Shown here one piece after another: positions 23,917-35,359 of a DNA stretch of 64,000 nucleotides. Both the position numbers and the translations under genes were made by a program. The DNA is from Bugula neritina (taxonomy: Eukaryota > Bryozoa > Gymnolaemata > Cheilostomatida > Bugulidae). Position 1 is the first letter of the stretch, and every line of letters begins with the position of its first letter. The notes below the pieces were generated by a model. That model had not been told where the DNA came from, did not search any database, and saw nothing but the letters and a program-made list of their open reading frames with translations. Where the stretch lies: NCBI GenBank assembly GCA_964035545.1, contig OZ037768.1, positions 16,585,375 through 16,649,374 of the forward strand, in the 5' to 3' direction.

Positions 23917-23935
23917 ATGGTGGGCTTACCGACAT
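23917..23935 (-). CDS. Zinc-finger gene C, exon 1 (19 nt)
   Basis: ATG TCG GTA AGC CCA CCA T, then GTAAGT on the minus strand. The leader CTGTGTACAGATCATCTAGC before the ATG is the same as in the other copies. Confidence 0.75.
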
Positions 23936-26549
23936 GCTAGATGATCTGTACACAGCTGATAAGCAAGAATGGGATCTTAAAAAAAATTGTTAAAAATAAA
24001 ATCTACATAAAAATTGCTAGTAAATGTAAACTGAATTAAAAAAAGTTCTACTGTTTATTGTCTAAATACATATATAGTTAACAGTATGAATGACGTAAAT
24101 AAAATTTACTAGCATGGTTTTGTGTTGGCTATAGTTGCAAAGCTTTCAGTAAAAAGCAGCTTTGTTATATTTAAATGCTGCATGATTGAACAATGGTGAT
24201 GAAGTTCAACTTAGGCCAGAATTATTTTGTGAAAAAATAATATGATATTTCAGTTTGGTTTTGCAAATTTATTGCAAAGATAAAATATATGATAGAAAGT
24301 AATATTAAGTTAAATTTGAATTGTAAAGGTTTAAAAACTGAAATTGACACAATTTGATGTTGATTTTTCTCACTTAGAAAAACAATTTGGCGGGTTTTTA
24401 GGTAGCATTTACTTATGCTCTATGCTGGTGAATACTATAGTCTTTTACATCTTTTCTTATGAAAAATAAAATTCTCAATAAAAATTACTAGTAAATGTAA
24501 ACTGAATTAGAAAATTTCTACTGATTTTTGTTGTTGCTATGATGTAATTGTATAGCAAATACGATGGCTGAAGACAAAAAGGCACCATTCAATAACTATG
24601 GGTTATAGTTAAATAATAATAGGATAGAATGCTTTGTGATAGCTTTCCTGTTTATATAGAGATCTGGTAGTCTGCAGTTTGGAGTAGAAGCTGCTTGACT
24701 TGTTGAATTCCAGGGTTAAAGTAAACTGGAAGCTTACCAGTTATTTCTAAAACTTTCTACATATTGTTTGCAATAATTAAATGTTATGCTTTCAACAGTT
24801 ATAAGTAGAATATGTGAATCACATGTGCAATAATAATAACGTGAAGCAGCTTAAAAACATATAGTGATGATTTGAGTGCTACTTTTACAAAATGTTAATT
24901 TTGTTGTACAAACAGAAACAAATATGCTATTTTTGTTGACAAAAAAATGTAGCATTAGCATCATCATAATATAAGGTAAAGTATTTTTGATAATCACTTA
25001 ATTAATTTCAACAATCAAAGTTTGTTGCCATGACTGCAATTGTTTACATTCTTTCAGATTTATTATAACTGTTGTACCATTTAATTTTATAACTGTTTAG
25101 CTGTTGTCTTACTTATTGAGTGATATGCTTTTCAAAATGCAGGTGAGCCATTTTTATATATTGCTATTCTGTGAGCAGAGAAATCAAAACTATAAACATT
25201 TAATATTAGCCACTTTAATTAGTATAAAGAACAAGTGTAGATCAATGTTCATTATGTACAAATGAACTTATAAGCATCTGACTGAGTAACGGGAGGATTA
25301 TTTGAAGAAACTTGTATTAGTTTGTGGGGAAATCTATCATAAGGACGTTTCATCACAGTTAATTGTTGACATGTCTGTGATCAATTGGTTAGCTACACAG
25401 CATTTGTAAAATGATTGAAGATTTTCGTTGATCTTAAGAATTTCATTGTTTACGTTTTTTAGTTCTATAAAACGACTAGGATCATATGCATGTAGATATG
25501 GGCTAAGCTTCCTAAATTGTGACTCTGTAAAACCTGTGAATTAATAACAGTTTGTGCCTAGAAAGAATCTTTACGAAGTTTTTGCTGCTTGAGTACAGTT
25601 GATTAGATAGCTGTTGAGTCTTTTTATTGTTTGATCAATGCAATTATTTTTTTTTACCTAATTTTTAAAATAAATTAAGCTTTTAGTAACCAAACAGGGT
25701 CCAATGGTTTGCTAATATCTATTAAAATTCCTAAGATTAAAGTTTTATAGATAAAAGCTGTGAGAGTATTGTTAGTAAATTCTATCAGCTCTATCATGAT
25801 TGTTTTCTAAAGCCATATTGACTTGCTTTGAATATCCCATTATTTTCCAAAATGTCTATTATTTGTTAATTCATTAGTTTTTCTAACATTCTACTAAAAA
25901 TAGAAAAAATAGAAATATACTTTTAATTTTCTGCGTATTTTGTATAGAACCTGTTATGAACTGGATTGATTCCATGGCACATTTCAGCTTTGATGAAAAA
26001 ATAACTGTTTGTATACAAAAATATATATTTGATATATTTGAAAAATGTTTTGCATGAAATATTATTATTTTTGCCGATGTACTGTGTACTCAAGCTATGA
26101 TGCTAAAACAGCCAGTGCAGTGAGCTCTCATACTCAATCTGTGATCTGAGAGTAGACCTTTGGGGTGCAACAAATAAACATACATGACTTAACATTGCTG
26201 AGTCAAGTTAGCAAGACATATAAAAATATACAAATCATGTTAACTGTAGTAAACAGTTTCTATAAATATTAATAGTCTGAAGGAAACTCATCTTTGACAT
26301 TTGGGATACTTAGTTTATTAGTTAGCTAGAATAGAGATCAAAATGCCAATTCACGGCTCTTTAGCAGTGACTGTATTTGTCTGTTTTGGTTGCCTTCCTT
26401 GACCTTCTCGCCAACTCATATCTTATGGTTAACAGTTAGATTACTTTAGAGGTCAAAATTCAATATCACTTGATTGTTTAGTGTTCTTTCTTTTCAGCTA
26501 AAGTTTTTGAAGTGTATCCACTTAAAACACCACCAAGCAACAAGCTTTA

Positions 26550-26739
26550 TTACACCAAAGAAAGCTGACCTAAGTTACATCTGGTAAAACCAGTTAATCT
26601 TGGTTTTATACAACCATACTTTTCATCATCTGAAACTTCTATGTCTGATATGAAAGGAGAGACTGGCATAGCTGAGCCTACAGATTCCCAGTTACTGCTT
26701 TCTTGACATTCTCTTCTAACCATTTCTGCATGCAGCTAA
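26550..26739 (-). CDS. Acidic terminal exon, type Y2, copy 3
   Basis: Open frame RRECQESSNWESVGSAM, PVSPFISDIEVSDDEKYGC, KPRLTGF to GQLSLV and stop. The acceptor-like TATTTTTAG/CTGCA lies upstream. The Y2 copies at 40.7 and 52.8 kb end in the same way (QLSLV). Acidic, Ser-rich, function unknown. Confidence 0.4.
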
Positions 26740-26819
26740 AAATACATAAAGTGCATCCAATTGCATAAAAAACCACCAAATTATGGGACTTTGTTATATC
26801 AAAAACCTTTTGATATGCT

Positions 26820-27072
26820 TCAGAAAAGCTGCCAATAGTTCATGATATGCATCCATTTGTAAGACCACCAAATTATGGGCTTTGTTAGACCAAAAGACTT
26901 GTATAAGATATATCTTATAAAACCAGCTAACCTTGGTGTCATGCAGTCATAGTCTTGTTTATCTGGCATAGCTGAGCTCACAGATTCACAGTCACTGCTC
27001 TCTTCAAGTTCTCTTCCAATCTTTTCTGGGTACCGAGCCTCCATGCGTTTTGGATACTTGTTCTGAGACTTC
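26820..27072 (-). CDS. Acidic terminal exon, type Y1, copy 3
   Basis: The acceptor TGTAATTAG is followed by KSQNKYPKRM, RYPEKIGRELEESSDCES, then MPDKQDYDCMTPRLAGF and a stop after a less conserved tail. Length and frame are kept in the copy at 41.3 kb. There is no donor at the end, so it would be a last exon. The 5' exon that would splice to it has not been found with certainty. Confidence 0.4.
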
Positions 27073-27296
27073 CTAATTACACAACAAAGAACAAAAATAG
27101 AGTCTTGGAAGTGATTTAATGACACACAGTTATACATAACACTTTGTTGGTATTATTTATGAGAGATAGTTAACTGCTTGTAACGAAAATTAGAGTTGTC
27201 TTTCAGAAGAGTTCAATGTTTTTTAGTAGTAGAAAATCAAACAGTTCTAAAAGCTTTAACAGAGGTTGCATGTGTGTGTTTGACATACTTTTCCTC

Positions 27297-27513
27297 TTAC
27301 GTCAAATCACCATTCCTGAGGTGGAAAGAGTTGGAGTATGAGTAGATGATATTATCACTGACTCTACTGACTCTGTTATCTCTCTCAATGTCAGACACAT
27401 AAAGTGACACAGACATGGAGTCAATACATTCAGGTTCACTCATCTCTCCATCATCATTCTTTCCTGGATACCAGGTTTTCATGCGTCTTAGAGGGAGAGT
27501 TTCTTGTTGGGAC
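27297..27513 (-). CDS. Acidic terminal exon, type X, copy 3
   Basis: The acceptor TTATGTGTAG is followed by SQQETLPLRRMKTWYPG, EMSEPECIDSMSVSLYVSDIE, then SYSNSFHLRNGDLT and stop. It shares the pattern SQ..P..M.TWYP..E..SD.E with Y1 and the same acceptor phase, so X and Y1 are likely old duplicates of one exon. Confidence 0.45.
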
Positions 27514-28130
27514 CTACACATAAGATAATGCTCAAATATGTTTAAATAATTTACATTCATATGCAAGTTTTATATACATCCCTAGACTTCAAAGAAATGG
27601 TGTGTTTGCAGCATGCTTTAGCTTTTAGAAGATATTAATTATTAACATATCATAATTATTATTTACATTCTCACTAACTCTAGACTATACTCACTGAGTA
27701 TTACTAATACAGTAAGCTAACAGGCCTGGCCTAAGTTCAGAAGTCAGAAATTATCCAATCCCAACCTACTAAATATATTTTGTATCTTCCATATGTATAA
27801 TCATTTATATTTCAATAAAAGCAATGTAAAATATGGAGAATATGCACTATAACAGAATTGATAGCAGTTTGATCCTTAATTTACAGTTTTTGATATAAGC
27901 AACTTAATCTTATGAAAAATAGATATGAAAATTGGTTTTACATTGAGCTAAATTACCACTGTATTCAAGTATTAAAAATTGCACATTTGAATAGTTTAAT
28001 ATTTAAATATTTGCTAGCTTTGGTTAATTTGCTAAAAGAATATTATAATATAATATTACTATTATCAATTATTAAAAATGACTCACCTATATTTTAAAAA
28101 GCAGATAACACAATGAGTCATACACCAACT

Positions 28131-29336
28131 AAACAGTTAAGTTATATGCATTGTAGTAACAGAAATTTGCTTTTTGGAGGTCAATAATTATGTAACATAG
28201 AATAGTATAGAAGCTTTTACAGCATGCAGTAATAATATTACAATATTAGGTAACCACAAATACATATTTTTCACAATATACTATTTACTCTTGCCTTTGC
28301 TGTGTTTCAGCCTTAATTACCATTGTTACTATTGCTGGCATTTCAGATCTACCTTTAAAAAACATGCATCAACAATGTTATTCAATATGCATTAAAAAAA
28401 TGGAAGTGATTATTTCCAATACCTATAAGCAATGTTTCCATTGAATTTTGGGCTATTCTAAATAGGCAGTCATATATTTACTGCACATTTCTTCATTCAC
28501 ATATCTGAACTTACTTCATAAACTTTTAGGTCAGTAAGTGCTAATATGTATGCATAAACAAATGGTGATGAAGCATAGTAAATATACCGTTGTTTTCAAC
28601 ATTCAAAATATTATTTTTAAAGCTTACCATTCTTCTTACTCCAGCACTCCTTGTTGAAAAACTTAAAATAATAATTCTGTGGTACAAAAGAAACGTAATT
28701 TTCAATGTTCATAACAACACATAATGTACGCATGTATAAAGCAAGTTATTCACTGTTTCATGCAAATTTGAGCTGATAACAAAGTTTGTCACTCCTGTAG
28801 ATACTTCATAACCTTGGCTTGAGTTTAGAAGAGTTTTAAACAAGTTTTAGTTCAAACTTAATTTTTTTTAAAATAAAAGTTGGGGCGTTTTTTAATAACA
28901 ACAATTCAAAAAAGATGTGTCACTCCTGAACTTACTTTAGCACTCAACCTTGTGTTTGCTAGTATTATGCACTCTAGCTTGAGTTTGTCAGTTTTTTTTT
29001 AAAAAATTTGGTTGAAACTCTTTCACATTAGACCTGGCCTCTAAACGTTACATCATCAATGTTCGTTTTTAAGTTGAAGTGTGGCAACCATATATTGCCA
29101 ATAATTTTTATTTATGTATGATGATTCTAGCTGCAGTATACTATTATCCATTTTTTAATGTTATTTTCTTACACACATTATTACTCTTAAAACTTATATA
29201 AATATAACCAATGATGTGTGTAGAATATAGTTCTATATTTATAGTTTTTTAAGATACACCAAAATAAAACTAAATTATAACAGAAGAAATAATTTTTATG
29301 ATAACAATGTGTACTGTTTGGTTTTACCAAATTTAC
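28131..29336. other. Intergenic, no gene seen
   Basis: AT-rich sequence without a supported coding frame. A block at 29,251-29,335 (AAGATACACCAAAATAAAAC onward) recurs at 33,917, a dispersed repeat. Confidence 0.5.
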
Positions 29337-29468
29337 TTAAAGTTTCTTCTCTTGCTGATCTCTCAGTTTAGTGGTGAGTTCACAGGTTCCCAAGATATCA
29401 ATATTGTAATGAGCAGCGGATAGTGTATTTTTGGTGACCGAAGAGTTGGTGATCCTAGCTTCTTCCAA
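29337..29468 (-). CDS. Predicted terminal exon of an unknown gene
   Basis: Open for 44 codons (LEEARITNSSVTKN, AAHYNIDILGTCELTTKLRD, QQEKKL and stop) after an acceptor TTAGAAAG. The phase fits the exon at 29,573. Hydrophilic and helical by composition; no family recognised. Confidence 0.3.
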   Translation of the reverse strand: MEEARITNSSVTKNTLSAAHYNIDILGTCELTTKLRDQQEKKL

Positions 29469-29572
29469 CTTTCTAATAAAATGAAGTTGTCTCTAGCTCT
29501 AGTGTCGACTTCTAGAAATAATGATTGAATTCAAAGTTGCAAACTCAGTTGGAGTTGTGGAATTGCGTTTAC

Positions 29573-29682
29573 CATATTTGAGGCTTTCATAATCTTCAAG
29601 AACTTGTTGACCCTATATTTCTTCTTCCGCGGCAAGATTTCCAAAAATTTTGCGGTAGTTACATGAAGAACTCTTGTGCCGC
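29573..29682 (-). CDS. Predicted exon with a CARD-like tail
   Basis: After the acceptor TTAACTGCAG, 110 nt encode GTRVLHVTTAKFLEILPRKK and then VNKFLKIMKASNM, with a donor ATG/GTAAAC. The pattern F-L-x-I-L-P-R ... F-L-x-x-(L/M)-K resembles the last helices of CARD domains (death-fold adaptors). This is recall of a family pattern over a short stretch. The upstream part of such a domain was not found, and it could be coincidence. Confidence 0.25.
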
Positions 29683-29755
29683 CTGCAGTTAATAGAGAGA
29701 GGAATTGATTTATCACCGTAATAGCAATGTATTCACTGTTTGTAAGCAAATTCAA

Positions 29756-31470
29756 ATTTCTGTATCAAAGTTTGTAACACCTGTATAAGTTATGTGAAAA
29801 TTCTGGCTTGAGGTTACAAGCTTGTTAAACACGCTTTGGTTGAAACTAACAACTACAGCATTAATGTTCTTCTTCATCTACACCGTAAATTATTTATATT
29901 TTGTTATTTATGTCAAATTGTTCTTGCTATGTATAACTCTCATGCAATTTATTGTTTAACGATTTTTTCCTTGCACACATTATATATTAAACTTCTAAAA
30001 AAGCAATACATCATGCTATAATTGCTCCGCCCACCTAAATGCTTCTAGTCACAATTTTTTGAGAGATGCTTTCATAGATGTACAACATTTTCAAAATATA
30101 CTTTTAATATCAAACTCAAATTACTCTTGTAATTGTATACTTAAAATTTCATGATACCCTCTTGAAAATTAGTGAACCCCTGTATACTCAACCTTTTTAA
30201 GCAAGAAGCCTCCTAGATCCAAAAAGTTATTTGCATATTTGAAATTGGCAGAATGTTGGCTTTGGAGTGATATATAGCAACAGAGGTTAGAGTAATTGTG
30301 CTCTACTCGCCCAGTGTTGCATGTTGGCACCCCCACCATATAGCATATTTTAAAAATTCATAGCTTATGGTGCACAACAATATAGTTTGCCAGTATAACT
30401 GTTTCATATAAGAGGGTTTATCGACTTCACACATAGTAACATGGTCTGTATATAGCACCTTGCAAGCTGTAGAACATATAATATATAGAAAAGGATATAT
30501 ATGAAAAAAAAATTATTTAATAATTTTGATGCATCTTTTTTTAACATTTTACTTTAATATGTTTTCAATCAGAACCATTATTTTACAAGCATAGAAAATG
30601 TCATAGATTTTCACATTCAAAGAGCTAAATTATTCTATTAATACTATAATAGTGTGCTGAACCAAAATAATATTATATTAAATAATGATTATTTCAAACT
30701 TGATTAAAAGAATATTTACAACTTGGTTTCGAAAAATTTTCTGATATTAAAATCTGTCAATTTTAGATTGGAACAAATTGAGCTTCTTATATGGCTTCAA
30801 ACACTTAGTATAACATGTCAATTGAATAATGAGTCATAATTTGGAGGTAGAAATTTGACATGTAAAATCTCGTTGAACTTTTTAATGCGACTTTGTAGTT
30901 AAACTAGTAGGTATATACTTTATAAAAAGCCAATTTAAAAAATAATCATAATGCTATTGTCGATATAATTTGCTATTTTTATTTCTAAAGTTTTATGTAA
31001 CATGTCCATAAAATCGCTACATAAAAACATTTGGATTATTATTATTATAAAAAATTATTTTCCTTGTTTGCTTTTAAGTGGGTGTAAATTAATAACGTAT
31101 TAATGAGCATTGTGTTCAGTTTCATAACAAACAATGCTATACTCTTATCTTAGAATTTGAACATGCATACGTATCTTGTATGTAAATATCCATCAGATCA
31201 TATTTTACCCAACAACTGCTGTGTAAATTAAATACATGGACACTCAAGAGACTGCATAAGCTGAGAGAAACTTTTTTGAAATTACCGGTTATTTTTCGAA
31301 TTGCAGACAAGTATAATTACTAGAATATATAAATTAGAATGAATGAGACAAAATAATAGATGCGATACAAGAAATTTATTTGTAATTTTTCCTTTCATAT
31401 AAATATAAATATCATAGTCCGTATAATCATTCCAGTCATCATCAACAATATTATCATCTTGTGGAATTTA
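29756..31470. other. Intergenic, no gene seen
   Basis: AT-rich, no supported exon, no long repeat. Confidence 0.5.
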
Positions 31471-31652
31471 TTAGATGGTAGTTGTGATCTCCTTCATCTT
31501 ATCATTGCATGCATCTTCATCACAATGACATCTAAGGTGGTCAATTCCATCATTAACAAATGGATTCACTATTTTCTCACAATCATCTCCCTCTAAACTT
31601 GCTAGGGCAAAACTGCATCCTCTGTGGTAGGTTGTGGTGTCTCCATTTACTT
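31471..31652 (-). CDS. Secreted Ly6/uPAR-domain protein, exon 3
   Basis: Terminal exon after CAACTTTAG. It encodes GCSFALASLEGDDCEKI, then LRCHCDEDACNDK and stop at TAA 31471-31473. The end CHCDEDACN fits C-x-C-x4-C-N, the hallmark of the Ly6/uPAR (three-finger) fold. Phase 1 joins it to exon 2. Confidence 0.85.
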
Positions 31653-31889
31653 CTAAAGTTGGTAAAAATAGCAAAATGCATAAATAAAAATTTTTTTCTG
31701 ATAAATGTATAGAGTAATTTTAAAATAATTTGAAATTTAAAAAATTTTCTAAATAAGTCTACCAATATTGCATATCATATAAATGCAATATTGACAATTA
31801 TTTTATGATACATACAGGCTTTAATTCTATTAAAATTTATTAAATGATAATTTAAGGTAAAGGTTTATGAAAGAAATTACTAGAATTAC

Positions 31890-32009
31890 CTTCAGTGATG
31901 TAGCAGGCAGTCAAGTAGCTGGCACAATCAGACAGGTCATCTTCATTAGCTTCAGCTGCACAGTCAGTACATTGGTAGCACTTGATGGCATTTGTGCTGG
32001 CAAGAGTTG
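31890..32009 (-). CDS. Secreted Ly6/uPAR-domain protein, exon 2
   Basis: 120 nt between TTTCACAG and CTGAAG/GTAATT. It encodes the end of the signal peptide and the first loop: IKCYQCTDC, then SDCASYLTACYI. C-x2-C-x2-C near the mature N-terminus is typical of the domain. Confidence 0.85.
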
Positions 32010-32157
32010 CTGTGAAATTAATAAATTTCCACAATAATTATTTTTAGCAAAGGCTAAATATTTTTTTGTCTATCGATGATAATAAAGATTTAAAATAAGA
32101 AATTTTATATAAAAATAATAATTAATAATTAATAAATAAGAATTATAATAAACTTAC

Positions 32158-32191
32158 CAACAAAGAGAGCGAGTAGAAGTAGCTTGTTCAT
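32158..32191 (-). CDS. Secreted Ly6/uPAR-domain protein, exon 1 (signal peptide)
   Basis: ATG at 32191 gives MNKLLLLALFV, a signal-peptide core that continues ATLASTNA in exon 2. The donor is TTG/GTAAGT. Total product is 111 residues with ten Cys, a single Ly6/uPAR domain and no C-terminal hydrophobic tail, so it is probably secreted rather than GPI-anchored. Such proteins act as ligands or modulators of receptors; the partner here is unknown. All phases agree over three exons and nothing is broken. Confidence 0.85.
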
Positions 32192-32250
32192 CTTGTCTGG
32201 TATTCTGTAGAATGTCTTCTCAGCGAATGATAATATTCTGTCTCTCACCA

Positions 32251-32259
32251 ATTTATATA
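32251..32259 (-). promoter_or_regulatory. TATA-like box of the Ly6 gene
   Basis: TATATAAAT on the minus strand, about 60 bases before the ATG. A start of transcription about 30 bases downstream would give a 5' UTR of about 35 nt. Confidence 0.4.
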
Positions 32260-32279
32260 CTAATTCACTTGGCGCACAG

Positions 32280-34400
32280 CTCCTTTAGAAGTAGTGTTAT
32301 TATGTAACCAACTTTCAATATAAACACATATAAATGATATAGTGAATATATAAAGGTACCAGTAAGGGAAGATCAAGCTCTTATATGGTTCAAAGCAGCG
32401 TTTATTCACTAATCTAAAAGATAAAAGCTTTGAAATAATATAATATATCCTATAATATCTTATCCAATTTTAAGTTTGGGGATGTCTTTGATGTTGTAGA
32501 TGTTTATCATTAAGCAAACTACCATCTTTTAAGTATCTTTTAAGTAACTATTCTCAGCAACTCTGCTATATTAGGCTCAGCTATTATTTTGTGCATTTAA
32601 TAAATCAATAGATAAATTAATATTAAATTAAGGAAGCAGGCAGCATAGAGGTTATATTATAGTGCTGACTTAGTAAGCAAAGGTTTAGTGTTTGGATCCT
32701 CACTAAAAACAATTTGTCATGTTGAAAAGAGAGCATCTATAGCTCCTTTAAGCCACAATATTGAAATTAAGAAGCCTTAGCCAGCCTAAAAATTCTTTTT
32801 CATTAAAGGTTCTTGGACAGAAAAAACCGATGATGAACCTGTTTGAGTAGGTAACTTATTATGAAGCTTTCTTTGCACCAATTAACAGCTGTACAAACTA
32901 TATAGTCAACTGCGGGTATTATATTGCATGTGTGATACATAATATTTAACCCGGAATATCTGTTAGTTTCAGGAATTTGTCGAAACCGGGTATTGGCACA
33001 TATAATAAATTTATACCCATCTATAATATTTCACCGCATTTTCAGATGCGAGCATTCATATTTTATTTTTGATTATTTTTTGCCTAAATTGAGAAATTAT
33101 AAGCAGCAAAAGTGGACCAAATAACCTTCCATTATTATGTAATTAAATTATTACATAACAATTAGGTTATTTTTAGTTACATTTTCTGGGGAAATTAGCT
33201 ATTTGAAGTATTAATATCTATGAAACATGAAAGTATATTTGTATTATTTTAGCAGTTTTAATCTACGAAGACTAAGTTACAAATTGGAAACACACAATGG
33301 CTCTATAAATGCTAAATGAACTCAAAACTAAACTTGTTTGGTAGGAGTTGTGATCACCACCTATAATAATGGTTTATCTATAATATAGAATCTTGGCATG
33401 ACCGTTTTAGCAAGATCTAAAGTTAAAACAACTTTATAAAGTTGTTTTAACTGTAGATGTTGGTAGCTCAAACTCTGAATCACATGATCAAATATCCTGT
33501 TATACATTCCTTTGAAGATTTATTATAGCAACACTTATCACTGTACCCTGATATAGCACTTGTCTACTATACTACCAAGTTTTAGTACAAAGCTTGGAAT
33601 GCTGTATGATTATATATCATGTTACAACATTTACATCTAAATTATACCTACCAGTATTCCAGTATCACTGCAATATGGCATGATAATATTATACTGTATT
33701 GAGGTTTTCTTTTAATATTTTGCAAAGCAAAGATAAGTCAGTTTGTATGTATGTATATGGACTGATGAAATCAACTTAAATTGGCTTAAGTAATATAAAC
33801 TATTTAAATTATTTTTTTTTACTTTTCAAAGAATTTTGATTAACAAAACTCTATATATTACTCTTTAAATGCAACTGATATTTAGTATAATTTTATAAGC
33901 TTTATATAATATCAAGATACACCAAAATGAAACTAAATTGTAACAGAATAAATACTCTATGAGAATATGTACGATTTGGTTTCAACACATTTTATGGCAA
34001 TAAATAAAACATTCAGCATCAGCTAAAATTCATTATAGACTAATTTTAGACAATTACCAACATAATACAGCATGAAGCATTGCTAAGCTGCTAAATATAT
34101 TGCATAGGAAAGAAAAATCTATATAAGCTAATATAGTTTGCATACCTAGTTAGTTATGGGGAACACATACATATTACCATTATAATATGTTCATAAGATA
34201 ATTTACAGCAGAAAGGTATTATCAAAGTTGTGTGACAAAAATAAATATACTATATAATGATGGTCAGATTAAAGCAAGTATAAACACAACTTTTTCAGTA
34301 TACTGTCTGATTGAAAAATGCTTTAGATTTTCTGAAGGTCAGTTGTGACATACTTTAAAAAAGCTGCCAATAATATATGAAATGCATCCACTTGAAAGAC
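32280..34400. other. Intergenic, no gene seen
   Basis: AT-rich. It includes the second copy of a dispersed repeat at 33,917 and small hairpins near 33,130-33,165. Confidence 0.5.
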
Positions 34401-34419
34401 CACCAAATTATGGGCTTTG

Positions 34420-34642
34420 TTATATTGAAAAACTTGTATATAAAGTATGTCTGGTAAAAGCAGCCAATTTTGGTTTTATACAACCATATTTTCCATCATC
34501 TGAGACTTCTATGTCTGACACAAAAGGAGAGACTGGTATAGCTGAGCCCACAGATTCACAGTCACTGCTTCCTTTAAGTTCTCTTCCAATCATCTCTGGA
34601 TGCCAAGGACTCATGTGTCTTGGATATTTGTTCTGAGACTTC
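34420..34642 (-). CDS. Acidic terminal exon, type Y1, copy at 34.5 kb
   Basis: After CTAATTAG/G: KSQNKYPRHM, WHPEMIGRELKGSSDCES, PVSPFVSDIEVSDDGKYGC, KPKLAAF, ending at SFSI and stop. It is the longest intact Y1, joining the Y1 start to the Y2-like SDIEVSDD end. The frame is open from acceptor to stop. Confidence 0.45.
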
Positions 34643-35142
34643 CTAATTACACCACAAAATACAAAATAGAGTCTTGGAGGTGAATTAATGACACAAAGAT
34701 ATACATAACACTTTATTAGTATTATTTATGAGAGATAAAACATTGCGTGTAAGAAAAATTAGAGTTGTCTTTCAAAATAGTTCAATGTCCTTAAGTGAAA
34801 ATCAAACTGACTAGAACTTGTACAACTTGTACTGAATATGACTTTAATGCTCAAAGGTCATGAGACTAGCTTGCATTTATTAATATGTTTATTGATAATA
34901 AGTAAGTGTTGGCATATTTTAGCCAGTCGCTAGTTTATGTTCATACTAATACAGGCTTGCAGTATTGTATTGAATTCTACAGTTATTGGGATATTATAGT
35001 TAACAGGTCAGAAGTATATGATTTTCATTAAACTATAAGTTTAAATGAACTGAACAATGGTTTTTTATTAGCCTTCCGTAGTTTTGGAAACTTTAACAGA
35101 GGCTGTGTGTGTTTGACATACATCTCCTCCTACAGTGAATCA

Positions 35143-35359
35143 CTATTCCTGAGGTGAAAGGAGTTGGAGTATGAGTAGACGATGAGTCACTATCTCTTTA
35201 TTTTTTTCTCTACTGACTCTATTCTTTCTCTCAAGATCATACACATAAAGTGACACAGACATGGAGTCAATGTATTCATGGTCACTCATCTCTTCATCAT
35301 CATTCTCTCCTGGGTACCAGGTTTTCATAAGTCTTGGAAGGAGAGGTTCTTGTTGGGAC
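35143..35359 (-). CDS. Acidic terminal exon, type X, copy at 35.3 kb
   Basis: After TATGTGTAG: SQQEPLLPRLMKTWYPG, EMSDHEYIDSMSVSLYVYDLE, then a Lys/Arg/Glu stretch and LLILQLLSPQE, stop. The frame is open throughout. It lies about 0.5 kb upstream of the Y1 exon on the same strand, as at 27 kb. Confidence 0.45.

Larger units (their letters stand above)
23640..28130. repeat. Repeat unit copy 3, collinear with 37.8-42.5 kb
   Basis: From exon 2 of gene C outward, the sequence runs nearly parallel to 37,790-42,540 for about 4.5 kb. Shared marks are the block at 24,000/38,110, the motif TTCAAAATGCAGGTGAGCC at about 25,130/39,330, the CAAT empty site at 26,195/40,390 and the acidic exons. An inverted third copy is split by the transposon at 53.3-57.0 kb. 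No gene other than the acidic exons is seen between 23,936 and 26,550. Confidence 0.8.
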
